The notes below the pieces were generated by a model, which ran no database searches, was not told the DNA's origin, and saw only the letters and a program-made list of their open reading frames with translations. Made by a program: the position numbers and the translations under genes. 64,000 bases of DNA from Flavobacterium fontis (GTDB lineage: Bacteria; Bacteroidota; Bacteroidia; Flavobacteriales; Flavobacteriaceae). Positions 45,987 through 54,494 of the stretch are shown here, in pieces; position 1 is the first letter of the stretch; each line of letters starts with the position of its first letter. Location: NCBI RefSeq assembly GCF_900129405.1, contig NZ_FQVQ01000011.1:1-64000 (forward strand), written 5' to 3'.

Positions 45987-46856
45987 ATGATGACAAAAGC
46001 TTTTCTTTTACTAGGACTTTTACTGATAAGTGGGTTTGGATTTGCCCAAGAGGATAAAGAGTTACAAAACGAAATAAAAGACAGTTTGTACATCCAAGAA
46101 ATAGAAAACAAATCCAATCCCGACAAAGTGTTGCATGCTGAACCTCTATTTATTGATTTAATTCGTGATTTGGGGGCGCGAAAAGGAGAAAAAGAATGGA
46201 ATGTTGGAATGGGACTTACCGACAACGGAAACTATGACCGTTATACTGCTCTAGTCGAATATGAGTGGGCACCCGTGGATCGCTTGGGACTGGAAGTTGA
46301 ACTCCCATTTTCATTTTACTACCCGATTCAGGGGAATACTACAGCACCTGGAAGTAAATTAAATAGTCTTAAAGTAGCGGCACAATATTCATTTTACGTC
46401 TCCGAAAAGCATAAAACGAGTATGGCGTTGGGGTACATCCACGAAATTGAACTCAATGAATTTAAACAATACCAAAGCAGCCCTTGGATTACAGGATTTG
46501 TGTACAATCCCTTTTTTGTAGCAGCCAAACGTTGGGGCAATAACTTCCACACCTTGTTGTATACAGGACCCGTTGTGGTTCATCATTTTGACAAAAAATC
46601 CCAAGACTTATTTTGGCAAATTAATAGCAACTTCCACTATATGATTTCGGGAACACGAAATTTCGTGGGGATAGAATTAAACAAAGTAGCTACAGGTAAA
46701 GACTTCGACATGACCATCCGTCCACAAATGCGGGTTGGTATTGCCGATAACTTTATGGTTGGCATCGTTACTGGAATCCCCATTAACCGAGAAAACGAAC
46801 GTTTTAGTTCATTTCTCCGGTTAATTTATGAGCCTGGACATACCAAAAAGCACTAA
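45987..46856 (+). CDS. Outer-membrane-associated protein of the HAEPLYID type
   Basis: A 289-residue exported protein. The start is taken at 45987 (MMTKAFLLLGLLLISGFGFAQ), which gives a clean signal peptide; longer in-frame starts add a basic tail, and 45990 is equally possible. The motif HAEPLFIDLIRDLGARKGEKEWN is characteristic of a family I know from Flavobacteriia under the name HAEPLYID. Repeated beta-hairpins (ALVEYEWAPVDRLGLEVELPFSFYYP, SFYVSEKHKTSMALGYIHEIE) point to an outer-membrane barrel. Function is not known to me. It is transcribed alone from a good -7 box. Confidence 0.82.
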   Translation: MMTKAFLLLGLLLISGFGFAQEDKELQNEIKDSLYIQEIENKSNPDKVLHAEPLFIDLIRDLGARKGEKEWNVGMGLTDNGNYDRYTALVEYEWAPVDRLGLEVELPFSFYYPIQGNTTAPGSKLNSLKVAAQYSFYVSEKHKTSMALGYIHEIELNEFKQYQSSPWITGFVYNPFFVAAKRWGNNFHTLLYTGPVVVHHFDKKSQDLFWQINSNFHYMISGTRNFVGIELNKVATGKDFDMTIRPQMRVGIADNFMVGIVTGIPINRENERFSSFLRLIYEPGHTKKH

Positions 46857-46871
46857 TTGATTTAGAATCAA
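46857..46871. terminator. Small hairpin between convergent genes
   Basis: TTGATT and AATCAA form a 6-bp stem with a 3-nt loop right after the stop of the HAEPLYID-type gene; T-rich DNA follows after 9 nt. It is a weak candidate. Confidence 0.35.
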
Positions 46872-46873
46872 CG

Positions 46874-47086
46874 TTAGGGATTTTTTGTTGTTTCTTTTTT
46901 AATCACCAGTTTTGGTTCTGGCTTAGTATCGGTAAAATGACCGTTTTCATCCACATAGATGAGCATGCTGTCAAACCCTTTGCCCTTGTTATTGTGCAAC
47001 TTTCGGTCGGCTTTCTTTTGATCTTTTTCTTTTTGTTTGAGGATTTTTTTCTTGTGTTGTTGTTTTTTGGAAAACGAGTCTGCCAT
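46874..47086 (-). CDS. Small highly charged protein downstream of the helicase
   Basis: A 70-residue protein; the ATG at 47086 (MADSFSKKQQHKKKILK) is chosen because the upstream extension lies inside the helicase frame and looks unlike protein. It is very rich in Lys/Gln/Glu (KQKEKDQKKADRK) and ends in a moderately conserved segment, SMLIYVDENGHFTDTKPEPK. Similar short proteins occur next to RNA helicase or cold-shock genes in Flavobacteriia. RNA binding is a reasonable guess. It starts 14 nt after the helicase gene. Confidence 0.75.
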   Translation of the reverse strand: MADSFSKKQQHKKKILKQKEKDQKKADRKLHNNKGKGFDSMLIYVDENGHFTDTKPEPKLVIKKETTKNP

Positions 47087-47100
47087 AGAGAATAATCGAA

Positions 47101-48216
47101 TTAATGAGTAAGTTGATGAATGGGTTTGCCATTTTGTTTGACGATTTGACGCCACATAGCCGATTCGTTGGGCGTACAAAAACTAATCGCTTGACCGCTC
47201 AATCCAGCGCGACCTGTTCGACCAATACGATGCACATACGTTTCCACTTCGGTCGGTAAGTCGTAATTGATCACCAAAGGCAAGGCTTCGATATCAATAC
47301 CACGGGCGGCAATGTCGGTAGCCACCATCACTTGAATGGTTTGCGCTTTAAAATCTGCCAATGCTTTTTGACGGGCCGATTGCGACTTGTTGCCGTGAAT
47401 TGCTGCCGCAGTAACGCCTTGTTTGCTTAATTTTTGAACCAATTTATTAGCACCGTGCTTGGTTTTGGTAAACAACAAACATTGGTGCCCGTTATGATTG
47501 CGCAATACCGATAACAAAATCGGTTCTTTATCTTGCGGTTCCACCACATATACGGCCTGTTCTATCACCGCTTTGATCGACGACACCGGTTGCGCATCAA
47601 CTTGCATGGGATTGTTGAGAAAAAGCGGAATTAATTTGCGAATGGTATCGGGAAATGTAGCTGTAAAAAACAAGGTTTGTCGCTGTTGTGGTAAAAAACG
47701 CAATAACGCCTTCATATCGTGAATGAATCCCATGTCGAGCATGCGATCGGCTTCATCCAAAACAAGGGCTTCTAAATGGCGAAGATCGATAAGATTACGG
47801 CGTAATAAATCCAATAATCGTCCTGGAGTTGCCACAATAATTGCTGGCTTTTGGTGCAACGCTTGAATTTGTTTTCCTTCTGAAACACCACCAAAAATGG
47901 GCTGAGAACGAAAAGGTAATCCCGAACCCAATTGCGTAAACGTAGCTTCAACTTGTAGCGTCAATTCGCGGGTGGGCGTCACCACCAAAACACGAATTTG
48001 ACCCGAAGTTGTGGGTTTATTTTGGGTTAGTTGTTGTAAAATGGGCAACACGAAAGCAGCGGTTTTTCCGGTTCCTGTTTGCGCACAACCAATGAGATCG
48101 TGGCCTTGTAACAAAAGAGGAATGGCTTTCTGTTGAATGAGTGAAGGCTGGGTGTAGCCCGCTTCGGTGATCGCTTTTTGGAGCACGGGAAGCAATGAAA
48201 AATCTTGAAATGTCAT
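47101..48216 (-). CDS. DEAD-box RNA helicase (RhlE-like)
   Basis: ATP-dependent RNA helicase of 371 residues containing only the two-RecA core. It has the Q-motif Phe/Gln region (FQDFSLLP...PSLIQQKAIP), Walker A AQTGTGKT (45-52), PTREL, DEAD (154-157), the TAT motif, ARGID and HRIGRTGR. It lacks the long basic C-terminal tail seen in many RhlE/DeaD proteins; the following small basic protein may supply that role. The gene lies 171 nt after the RRM gene and 14 nt before the small charged protein, suggesting an RNA-remodelling operon. Confidence 0.93.
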   Translation of the reverse strand: MTFQDFSLLPVLQKAITEAGYTQPSLIQQKAIPLLLQGHDLIGCAQTGTGKTAAFVLPILQQLTQNKPTTSGQIRVLVVTPTRELTLQVEATFTQLGSGLPFRSQPIFGGVSEGKQIQALHQKPAIIVATPGRLLDLLRRNLIDLRHLEALVLDEADRMLDMGFIHDMKALLRFLPQQRQTLFFTATFPDTIRKLIPLFLNNPMQVDAQPVSSIKAVIEQAVYVVEPQDKEPILLSVLRNHNGHQCLLFTKTKHGANKLVQKLSKQGVTAAAIHGNKSQSARQKALADFKAQTIQVMVATDIAARGIDIEALPLVINYDLPTEVETYVHRIGRTGRAGLSGQAISFCTPNESAMWRQIVKQNGKPIHQLTH

Positions 48217-48303
48217 AGGATCGAATGTAAAATTATATTCGAACTTCCTATAGTATTCGTCTTATGAAGTAGAAAGGGAAAAACAGGATTGACCCACAAC
48301 GCA

Positions 48304-48327
48304 CAGAACGCCAAAAATGACGTTCTG
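48304..48327. repeat. Inverted repeat in the RRM-helicase spacer
   Basis: CAGAACG and CGTTCTG form a 7-bp stem with a 10-nt loop (48304-48310 and 48321-48327). It has no T-run, so it is not a standard terminator; it may be a processing site or stabilising hairpin in the mRNA. Confidence 0.4.
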
Positions 48328-48387
48328 CCATGTTGTAGGGCTATAGAGCGACTCTTGCACGCCGAAAGGCAAATACCAAGAAGTCGT

Positions 48388-48678
48388 TTAGTACCTTTTG
48401 TACGATTGAAACGAGTTACGCGATTGTGAACGCTCTTCACGAGGACGTGCTTCAGCAACGTTAATGTCAAAATTGTCTACCGAAGTGTTGTTTAATCCTT
48501 GAATCGCGCGTTGGCCTTCTTCTTTTTGAGCCATCTCTACGAATGCAAATCCACGAGGACGTCCCGTTTCACGATCAGTAATAATTTTTGCAGAATTAAC
48601 TTCACCATACGCGCTGAATAATTCGCGCAAATCTGATTCTGAGGTATGGTAGCTCAGGTTGGAAACATAAATGTTCAT
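48388..48678 (-). CDS. RNA-binding protein with a single RRM
   Basis: A 96-residue protein consisting of one RNA-recognition motif: RNP2 is IYVSNL (3-8) and RNP1 is RGFAFVEM (42-49). The short tail is rich in Arg/Ser/Gln (EARPREERSQSRNSF). Such single-RRM proteins in Bacteroidota and cyanobacteria often respond to cold and have long leaders, as here. It is the probable first gene of the operon with the helicase. A role as an RNA chaperone is inferred. Confidence 0.93.
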   Translation of the reverse strand: MNIYVSNLSYHTSESDLRELFSAYGEVNSAKIITDRETGRPRGFAFVEMAQKEEGQRAIQGLNNTSVDNFDINVAEARPREERSQSRNSFQSYKRY

Positions 48679-49054
48679 AATAAAATTGTTTTAATGATTA
48701 AAAAAGGCAGTACTGAAACGCCAAAACTGAAAAAGAAAAGAAGTCATTAAAACAAAATTCACTATCCAGAACGAGCATTGGCAGAGAACCAATCGGGTAC
48801 AAAGGTAGCGGTAAAGTAACGTTTCCGCTTTTTAAAACACATTTATTTTCATTTTTACAGTCATACCAAGGGTTGCCAAAGCAGGTAAAACGAGTAAAAA
48901 AGGGATTCCAGCGCTTAAACCAACGATTTTTGAAACTTTAGAGAGGCATATCGTTGCCCAATTTTTACAGTCGTTTTGGGAATGAAAATAGGAATCGTTT
49001 AAAAATGAGCGTCAAGTTTTGCCTCTTGGCAACAAAAAAGTATCTTTGTAACCT
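48679..49054. promoter_or_regulatory. Divergent regulatory region of the RRM and fur genes; long RRM leader
   Basis: No gene is seen in this 376-bp gap. A consensus -7 box, TACCTTTG, lies on the minus strand at 48800-48807, giving the RRM mRNA a leader of about 115 nt. The leader holds GATTGGTTCTCTGCCAATGC, whose ATTGG and CCAAT can pair. The fur promoter lies at 49019-49048. The ~200 bp between the two promoters show nothing recognisable apart from TTTTTACAG repeated near 48855 and 48963. Confidence 0.6.
49019..49048 (+). promoter_or_regulatory. Promoter of the fur-like gene (TTG-N19-TATCTTTG)
   Basis: A full consensus match: TTG at 49019-49021, 19 nt, then TATCTTTG at 49041-49048. The predicted transcription start (49053-49055) coincides with the ATG at 49055, which implies a leaderless mRNA. 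Confidence 0.7.
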
Positions 49055-49507
49055 ATGACACAAATTGCTTCGGATAACGCTAAAAATCAGGAGACCGTAA
49101 AGAATGTTTTTACGGCCTATTTGGAAACCAACGGGCATCGAAAAACACCCGAACGCTATGCCATTTTACAAGAAATTTACGATAGTGAAGAACATTTTGA
49201 CATCGAGAATTTGTATATCAAAATGAAAAACAAAAACTATCGGGTGAGTCGAGCGACCTTGTACAATACCATTGAACTCCTTCTCGACTGTGGACTAGTG
49301 CGCAAACATCAATTTGGTCAAAATCAGGCGCATTATGAAAAATCATACTTCGACAAGCAACACGATCATATTATTATGACCGATACAGGCGAAGTGATCG
49401 AATTTTGTGATCCACGTATTCAAACCATCAAAAAAACCATGGAAGAAATTTTTGGGATAGAAATTCACAACCATTCCCTCTATTTCTACGCCAGTAAAAA
49501 AGCATAA
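49055..49507 (+). CDS. fur: Fur-family transcriptional regulator
   Basis: A metal-responsive DNA-binding protein of 150 residues. The winged helix covers ~20-85 ([39 protein letters not shown]). The metal/dimerisation part has [17 protein letters not shown] (103-119) and HNHSLYFYA. The usual CxxC structural-zinc pair after HDH is replaced by Met-Thr-Asp-Thr, so the protein probably lacks that zinc site. It may be Fur, Zur or PerR in function; His/Asp positions suggest the Fur regulatory site is kept. purA follows 26 nt later and may be co-transcribed. Confidence 0.9.
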   Translation: MTQIASDNAKNQETVKNVFTAYLETNGHRKTPERYAILQEIYDSEEHFDIENLYIKMKNKNYRVSRATLYNTIELLLDCGLVRKHQFGQNQAHYEKSYFDKQHDHIIMTDTGEVIEFCDPRIQTIKKTMEEIFGIEIHNHSLYFYASKKA

Positions 49508-49533
49508 CTCCACACAACACAAACAACACAACA

Positions 49534-50805
49534 ATGACTGTAGATTTACTGTTAGGATTACAATGGGGTGACGAAGGCAAAGGAAAAATTGTCGACGTAC
49601 TCACCTCAAAGTATGACATTATTGCCCGTTTTCAGGGCGGACCCAATGCGGGACACACTTTAGAATTTGACGGCATCAAACACGTATTGCGTACTATTCC
49701 CTCGGGTATTTTCCATGCCAATTCCATCAATATCATCGGGAATGGTGTGGTGATTGATCCCGTGGTCTTTCAAAAGGAAATTGAAGGCTTGGCAAAATTC
49801 AATATGGATATAACGTCCAAATTGTTCATTTCACGAAAAGCACATCTTATTTTACCGACCCACCGTTTATTGGATGCCGCCTCAGAAACCGCCAAAGGAA
49901 AAGCCAAAATCGGTTCTACCCTCAAAGGTATTGGTCCAACCTACATGGATAAAACGGGACGCAACGGTATTCGTGTGGGCGACATTGAATTGAATGACTT
50001 CAAGGAACGCTACCGACAATTGGCCAACAAACACGAAGAAATGATTAAATTCTACGATGTGGCGATTCAATACAACTTGGCAGAAATGGAAACTGAGTTT
50101 TTTGCCGCAATCGAAGCCTTGAAAAAATTGACCTTTATCGACAGTGAAGAATATTTAGCCCAAGCGCAAAAAGCTGGAAAATCCATTTTATGTGAAGGCG
50201 CTCAGGGTTCGCTACTCGATGTTGACTTTGGTACCTATCCTTTTGTCACTTCCTCCAATACCACTGCTGCCGGAGCGTGTACCGGATTAGGTATTGCACC
50301 CAATAAAATCAAAGACGTTTTCGGAATATTCAAGGCCTACACTACACGAGTAGGAAGTGGCCCCTTCCCTACCGAATTGTTTGATGAAGTCGGCGCTACG
50401 ATGGCTCGAGTTGGCAACGAATTCGGCTCGGTTACCGGACGCCAACGCCGCTGCGGATGGTTGGACCTCGTGGCGTTAAAATATGCCATTCAAATCAATG
50501 GAGTGACCCAATTAATGATGATGAAAGGCGATGTACTTTCGGGATTCGAAACGTTGAAAGTCTGTACCGCTTACCAATACAAAGGGAAAACCATTCACCA
50601 TTTGCCCTACAATATTGAAGAGGAAAATGTCACGCCAATTTACACGGAATTTAAAGGTTGGAACGCCGATTTAACAGGGTTAACAACCTTTGAGAGCTTG
50701 CCGCAAGAGTTAAAAGATTACATCGCATTTATCGAACAGGAAGTCGAAGTACCGATTAAGGTTGTCTCCGTGGGTCCCGATCGAAAACAAACGATAGTGA
50801 GATAA
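49534..50805 (+). CDS. purA: Adenylosuccinate synthetase
   Basis: Joins IMP and aspartate using GTP, the first committed step from IMP to AMP. The 423-residue length is typical. The P-loop is WGDEGKGK (11-18), with catalytic Asp13 in GDEGKGK and His41 in NAGHT. QGSLLDVDFGTYPFVTSS and the GTPase-type KGDVLSGF segment near 330 are typical. It follows the fur-like gene by 26 nt and ends in a strong bidirectional terminator. Confidence 0.97.
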   Translation: MTVDLLLGLQWGDEGKGKIVDVLTSKYDIIARFQGGPNAGHTLEFDGIKHVLRTIPSGIFHANSINIIGNGVVIDPVVFQKEIEGLAKFNMDITSKLFISRKAHLILPTHRLLDAASETAKGKAKIGSTLKGIGPTYMDKTGRNGIRVGDIELNDFKERYRQLANKHEEMIKFYDVAIQYNLAEMETEFFAAIEALKKLTFIDSEEYLAQAQKAGKSILCEGAQGSLLDVDFGTYPFVTSSNTTAAGACTGLGIAPNKIKDVFGIFKAYTTRVGSGPFPTELFDEVGATMARVGNEFGSVTGRQRRCGWLDLVALKYAIQINGVTQLMMMKGDVLSGFETLKVCTAYQYKGKTIHHLPYNIEEENVTPIYTEFKGWNADLTGLTTFESLPQELKDYIAFIEQEVEVPIKVVSVGPDRKQTIVR

Positions 50806-50806
50806 T

Positions 50807-50838
50807 AAAAAAAACCGTTCGCATTGAACGGTTTTTTT
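50807..50838. terminator. Bidirectional terminator between purA and the alpha-amylase gene
   Basis: Perfect stem AAACCGTTC / GAACGGTTT with a 5-nt loop, flanked by an A-run on the left and a T-run on the right, so it serves both convergent genes. Confidence 0.9.
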
Positions 50839-50841
50839 GTC

Positions 50842-52704
50842 TTATAACTTTAACACCAAGGACTCACTTCCTTTTAACTTCACTGGAAGTTGCCCTTTGC
50901 CTTGACTCACTTTCAAAGAAACCGTAGTGCCGTACAAAACATCTTTTACTGGATACGTACCGTCTTTGAGTCCCCACAACCGAATCAACTCAGCGGGAAT
51001 TTGCAACGTGTAATCCACCTCACGGTACGAATCAAAATTAGACACAACGATCAACTTCTCCGTGGCCGACCAACGTGCAAAAGCGTATTGTTGTCCGTCG
51101 TAATTGGGTGTTGACGCATTGGGTGCGTGTAAGTCCATATAATTGCCCATCACCGCCGAACTTTTGGCACTAAAGGTCAATAATCGTTTGTAGAAATCCC
51201 GGAGTGCTTTTTCACTATCCGAAAGTTGTCCGCCATCAAATTTACCGTTGTTCATCCATCGTTGGTGATGCGGTACGCCCACGTAATCAAAAATACTGGT
51301 ACGTGTTGGTTTTCCAAAACCACCTTCCTCCAAACCGGGTTCGCCTACTTCCTGTCCAAAATAAATCATGATAGGAGCTGAACTCAAAAGGGTTGAAACC
51401 ACCATTAAGGGTTTCCCGCGTTCCGGAGTTCCCGCAAAATCAACACTTGCCAAACGTTGCTCGTCATGGTTGTCTAAAAAGTGTAACATGTGACGCTCAA
51501 TATCTTGGTTGCGTTTGCGTATGTCGGTCAATCCATCAGAAAGCGCCTGTCCCCGAATCATTGCTTTCAAATGATCATAGGTTTCCACCTTGTCGTAGAG
51601 GTAATCCATTTTACCTTTAAAAATGTAATTGCGGTACTCGTTGGGATTGTATACTTCAGCCAAAAGAAAGGCTTCAGGATTTTTCATTTTGATCGAGGAG
51701 TTCAAAAAACTCCAAAATTCATAAGGAACCATTTCAGCCATATCATAACGGAAACCATCGACTCCTTTTTCCAACCAATACATCGCAATTTCGCGAAACT
51801 TCAACCACGAATTGGGCACATCCTTGTCTTTCCAATACGCATAATGCTCCGCATAGGTTTTTTTCTCAAAACCCTCAGGCAATTCAGGGAAATCTTTGGA
51901 ACCATCGGGACGGATACCATAATTTACCTTAACGGTCTCGTACCAATCGTTAATATCAGGCTTTGCCGCTCGAGAGCCGTTTCCGGTCCATTTGGCTGGA
52001 TTTTCATCAAATTGCCCATCCAATAACGGATGTTCATCCCCGCCAAGAGGCTTGTAATCGGGTGATGTAGGCACTTGAAACGGTTGCCCTGGAATGTAAT
52101 AAAAATTGTTATTACGGTTGTACTCTTGCGTCACGTCATCGTCTTCCCCAAAGTCTTTTACTCCCTCGGGTTTTGACAAACTCTTGTATTTACGGGCAAT
52201 GTGGTTGGGAACAATATCAATGATGACTTTCATTCCGTTTTTATGGGTGCGTTCAATCAAGGCCTCAAACTCTTGCAAACGCGTCAAGGGATCGACAGCC
52301 AAGTCGGGATTTACATTGTAATAATCCTTCACCGCATAAGGTGAACCCGCACGTCCTTTTACCACATCGGGATCATCGTCACTTATGCCGTAGGGCTTGT
52401 AATCGGCTACCACCGCGTGATGGGGCACTCCTGTATACCAAATGTGTGTAACGCCCAACCCTTTGATTTCCTCTAACGCTTTGTCGGTAAAATCATTAAA
52501 TTTTCCAACGCCATTTTCTTCCTTGGTCCCCCAAGGTTTGTTGGTGGTATTGGTATTGCCAAATAATCGGGTAAAAACTTGATAAACGACTTTTTTCTGT
52601 TCCACAGGTGTTACTTTTTTGGGAGGTTGTGATGGAGTTTTGGGGGCTTGTGCTTGAACTTGAAAGGCAAATGCCAAGCCGGCCATCCAGATGTATTTAT
52701 GCAT
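50842..52704 (-). CDS. Exported alpha-amylase family glycoside hydrolase (GH13)
   Basis: Hydrolyses alpha-glucans, probably in the periplasm. With the start at 52704 the protein has 620 residues and a signal peptide (MHKYIWMAGLAFAFQVQAQA); an ATG at 52722 adds MKKQCT and also gives a good signal peptide but leaves almost no leader. The four GH13 regions are present: DIVPNH (163-168), GFRYDMAE with nucleophile Asp321, acid/base Glu350 in LLAEVY, and LDNHDE with Asp414. The C-terminal beta domain ends KGSESLVLKL. No sus-type transporter genes are adjacent. Confidence 0.93.
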   Translation of the reverse strand: MHKYIWMAGLAFAFQVQAQAPKTPSQPPKKVTPVEQKKVVYQVFTRLFGNTNTTNKPWGTKEENGVGKFNDFTDKALEEIKGLGVTHIWYTGVPHHAVVADYKPYGISDDDPDVVKGRAGSPYAVKDYYNVNPDLAVDPLTRLQEFEALIERTHKNGMKVIIDIVPNHIARKYKSLSKPEGVKDFGEDDDVTQEYNRNNNFYYIPGQPFQVPTSPDYKPLGGDEHPLLDGQFDENPAKWTGNGSRAAKPDINDWYETVKVNYGIRPDGSKDFPELPEGFEKKTYAEHYAYWKDKDVPNSWLKFREIAMYWLEKGVDGFRYDMAEMVPYEFWSFLNSSIKMKNPEAFLLAEVYNPNEYRNYIFKGKMDYLYDKVETYDHLKAMIRGQALSDGLTDIRKRNQDIERHMLHFLDNHDEQRLASVDFAGTPERGKPLMVVSTLLSSAPIMIYFGQEVGEPGLEEGGFGKPTRTSIFDYVGVPHHQRWMNNGKFDGGQLSDSEKALRDFYKRLLTFSAKSSAVMGNYMDLHAPNASTPNYDGQQYAFARWSATEKLIVVSNFDSYREVDYTLQIPAELIRLWGLKDGTYPVKDVLYGTTVSLKVSQGKGQLPVKLKGSESLVLKL

Positions 52705-52731
52705 GGTACATTGTTTTTTCATGATGAAACA

Positions 52732-52739
52732 CAAATATA
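52732..52739 (-). promoter_or_regulatory. -7 promoter element (TATATTTG) for the alpha-amylase gene
   Basis: Exact minus-strand match to TAnnTTTG. Transcription near 52727 would leave about 23 nt before the ATG at 52704 but only about 5 nt before the one at 52722. Confidence 0.6.
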
Positions 52740-52808
52740 GAAATTCGTCGGGGATTCTCTAGGCTAATAAAAAAAACTTAATACCGAAAACCAACGGGGG
52801 CTTTTTCA

Positions 52809-52816
52809 TAAATTTG
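52809..52816 (+). promoter_or_regulatory. -7 promoter element (TAAATTTG) for the OstA-like gene
   Basis: Exact TAnnTTTG match, 21 nt before the TTG start at 52837, with AGGAA between. It supports the non-ATG start. Confidence 0.6.
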
Positions 52817-52836
52817 CCCCACTAAACTATAGGAAT

Positions 52837-54474
52837 TTGAGACGTATCCTTGTTTTTCTTTTTTTACTACTCGGGTGGTGCCAATATGCCTTGGGGCAAC
52901 GTCCTCCGGGGAGTATTCAAATTGAAAATGCCGACTTTCAAGACATTAACCAATTTGAAATTCCCGATGCCGTTTTGCTCACGGGAAATGTTCGCGTGCG
53001 TCATGAAGGGGTCGTGATGACCTGCAACAAAGCCTATTTTTTTCAGAAAGAAAATTATATCAAAGCCTTTGGACAAGTACAAATGGTGCAAGGCGACACT
53101 TTGTACCTCAACAGCACTTATGCCGAATATAACGGAAATGTAAAAAAAGCCTATGCTACGGGGAATGTAATCATGCGCTCCCCCGAATCGAGTTTGGTGA
53201 CCGATACCATTCATTTTGACCGAATGAAACAAGAAGCCTTTTACAAAACCAAAGGCGTCATTACCAACCGAAATAATACACTCAAAAGCGATGCGGGCAC
53301 GTATTATGTGAAAGAAAAAAAATACCGTTTTCTTACCGCAGTAGAACTCAAAAACCCGGAATACACAATTCGCTCTAATCACTTGGACTATTATACCAGT
53401 TCGGGACATTCGTACCTCTTTGGTCCTTCGACGATCACGGGAAAAGACAACTTTATTTATACCGAAAACGGATTTTACAATACCAAAAAAAATGTCGGTC
53501 ACTTTCTGAGGAAGTCGTATATCAAATATAAAGACCGGAAAATTGAAGGCGACAGTTTGTATTTTGACCGTACGCGGGAATTCTCTTCGGGGACACGAAA
53601 CGTCAAAATTACCGATACGATCAACCGCGCCATCATTAAAGGACATTATGCCGAATTGTACAAAAAACAAGATTCCGTGTATATGACCCGTCGTGCCTCG
53701 GTGCGCTATTGGGTAGAAAACGACTCGATGTTTGTGCATGCCAAGAAAATCTATCTCACGGGGAAACCGGGAGCGCGAATTATTCGTGGGGAAAAAAATG
53801 TGCGGTTTTTCAAAACGGACATGAGTGGAAAATGCGACTCTTTACACTCCGATCAAAAAGTGGCCCTGACCAAACTCATCGGGAAACCGATACTTTGGAA
53901 TGGCGACAAACAACTCACCGGCGATGTCATGCATCTCATTGGCAATAATGCTACGGAAAAACTCGATTCGCTAAAAGTACTCAACAATGCGTTTATCATT
54001 TCCAAAGACACGCTGGGCGCGGGTTTCAATCAGGTTAAAGGAATAAATCTGTATGGAAAGTTTCGGGAAAACAAATTGTATGAAGTCGATGTGGTCAAAA
54101 ATAACGAAGTCATTTACTTTATGCGAAACGACAAAAACGAACTCATCGGCATCGATAAAACGGCTTGTAGTCGCATAAATATGACCCTCAATGGAAATGA
54201 TGTCGATACCATTACTTTTTTTGATCGCGTAAACGGAACCTTGTACCCAGAGGAAGATTTTCCCGAGAATGTGCGGAAACTCCGGGGCTTTGTATGGCGC
54301 ATTGAGGAGCGAATAAATTCCAAAGAAGATATTTTCCCTCCCGAAGAAGCCGAAGCCGAAGCGGCGTTGCAAGAACAAGCGCGCAAAGAGGCTACAAAAC
54401 CCGCTGTCCCAATGCCTATTCGAAAAGAAACATTGAATTACGACAAAACGAGCCGTTCGACCAAAACGAAATAA
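52837..54474 (+). CDS. OstA/LptA-like lipopolysaccharide-transport protein
   Basis: A 545-residue exported protein starting at a TTG preceded by AGGAAT (reading MRRILVFLFLLLGWCQYALGQ, a signal peptide). The body consists of repeated OstA-type beta strands (AVLLTGNVRVRHEGVVMTCNKAYFF, NSTYAEYNGNVKKAYATGNVIMR, IEGDSLYFDR). This is the LptA/LptD N-terminal jelly-roll fold that carries LPS between membranes, but the chain is much longer than LptA and lacks a C-terminal barrel. The last 40 residues are Glu/Ala-rich. Bacteroidota commonly have such a long LptA-like protein. A link to the glycan locus is possible but unproven. Confidence 0.85.
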   Translation: MRRILVFLFLLLGWCQYALGQRPPGSIQIENADFQDINQFEIPDAVLLTGNVRVRHEGVVMTCNKAYFFQKENYIKAFGQVQMVQGDTLYLNSTYAEYNGNVKKAYATGNVIMRSPESSLVTDTIHFDRMKQEAFYKTKGVITNRNNTLKSDAGTYYVKEKKYRFLTAVELKNPEYTIRSNHLDYYTSSGHSYLFGPSTITGKDNFIYTENGFYNTKKNVGHFLRKSYIKYKDRKIEGDSLYFDRTREFSSGTRNVKITDTINRAIIKGHYAELYKKQDSVYMTRRASVRYWVENDSMFVHAKKIYLTGKPGARIIRGEKNVRFFKTDMSGKCDSLHSDQKVALTKLIGKPILWNGDKQLTGDVMHLIGNNATEKLDSLKVLNNAFIISKDTLGAGFNQVKGINLYGKFRENKLYEVDVVKNNEVIYFMRNDKNELIGIDKTACSRINMTLNGNDVDTITFFDRVNGTLYPEEDFPENVRKLRGFVWRIEERINSKEDIFPPEEAEAEAALQEQARKEATKPAVPMPIRKETLNYDKTSRSTKTK

Positions 54475-54494
54475 AACCTACAACGCTACGGTAT

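Noticed and set aside
52867..53739. 290-codon frame antisense to the OstA-like gene
   Set aside because: Opposite strand of a gene with signal peptide, promoter and repeated OstA strands; the antisense product is Phe/Val/His-rich and unlike a real protein.
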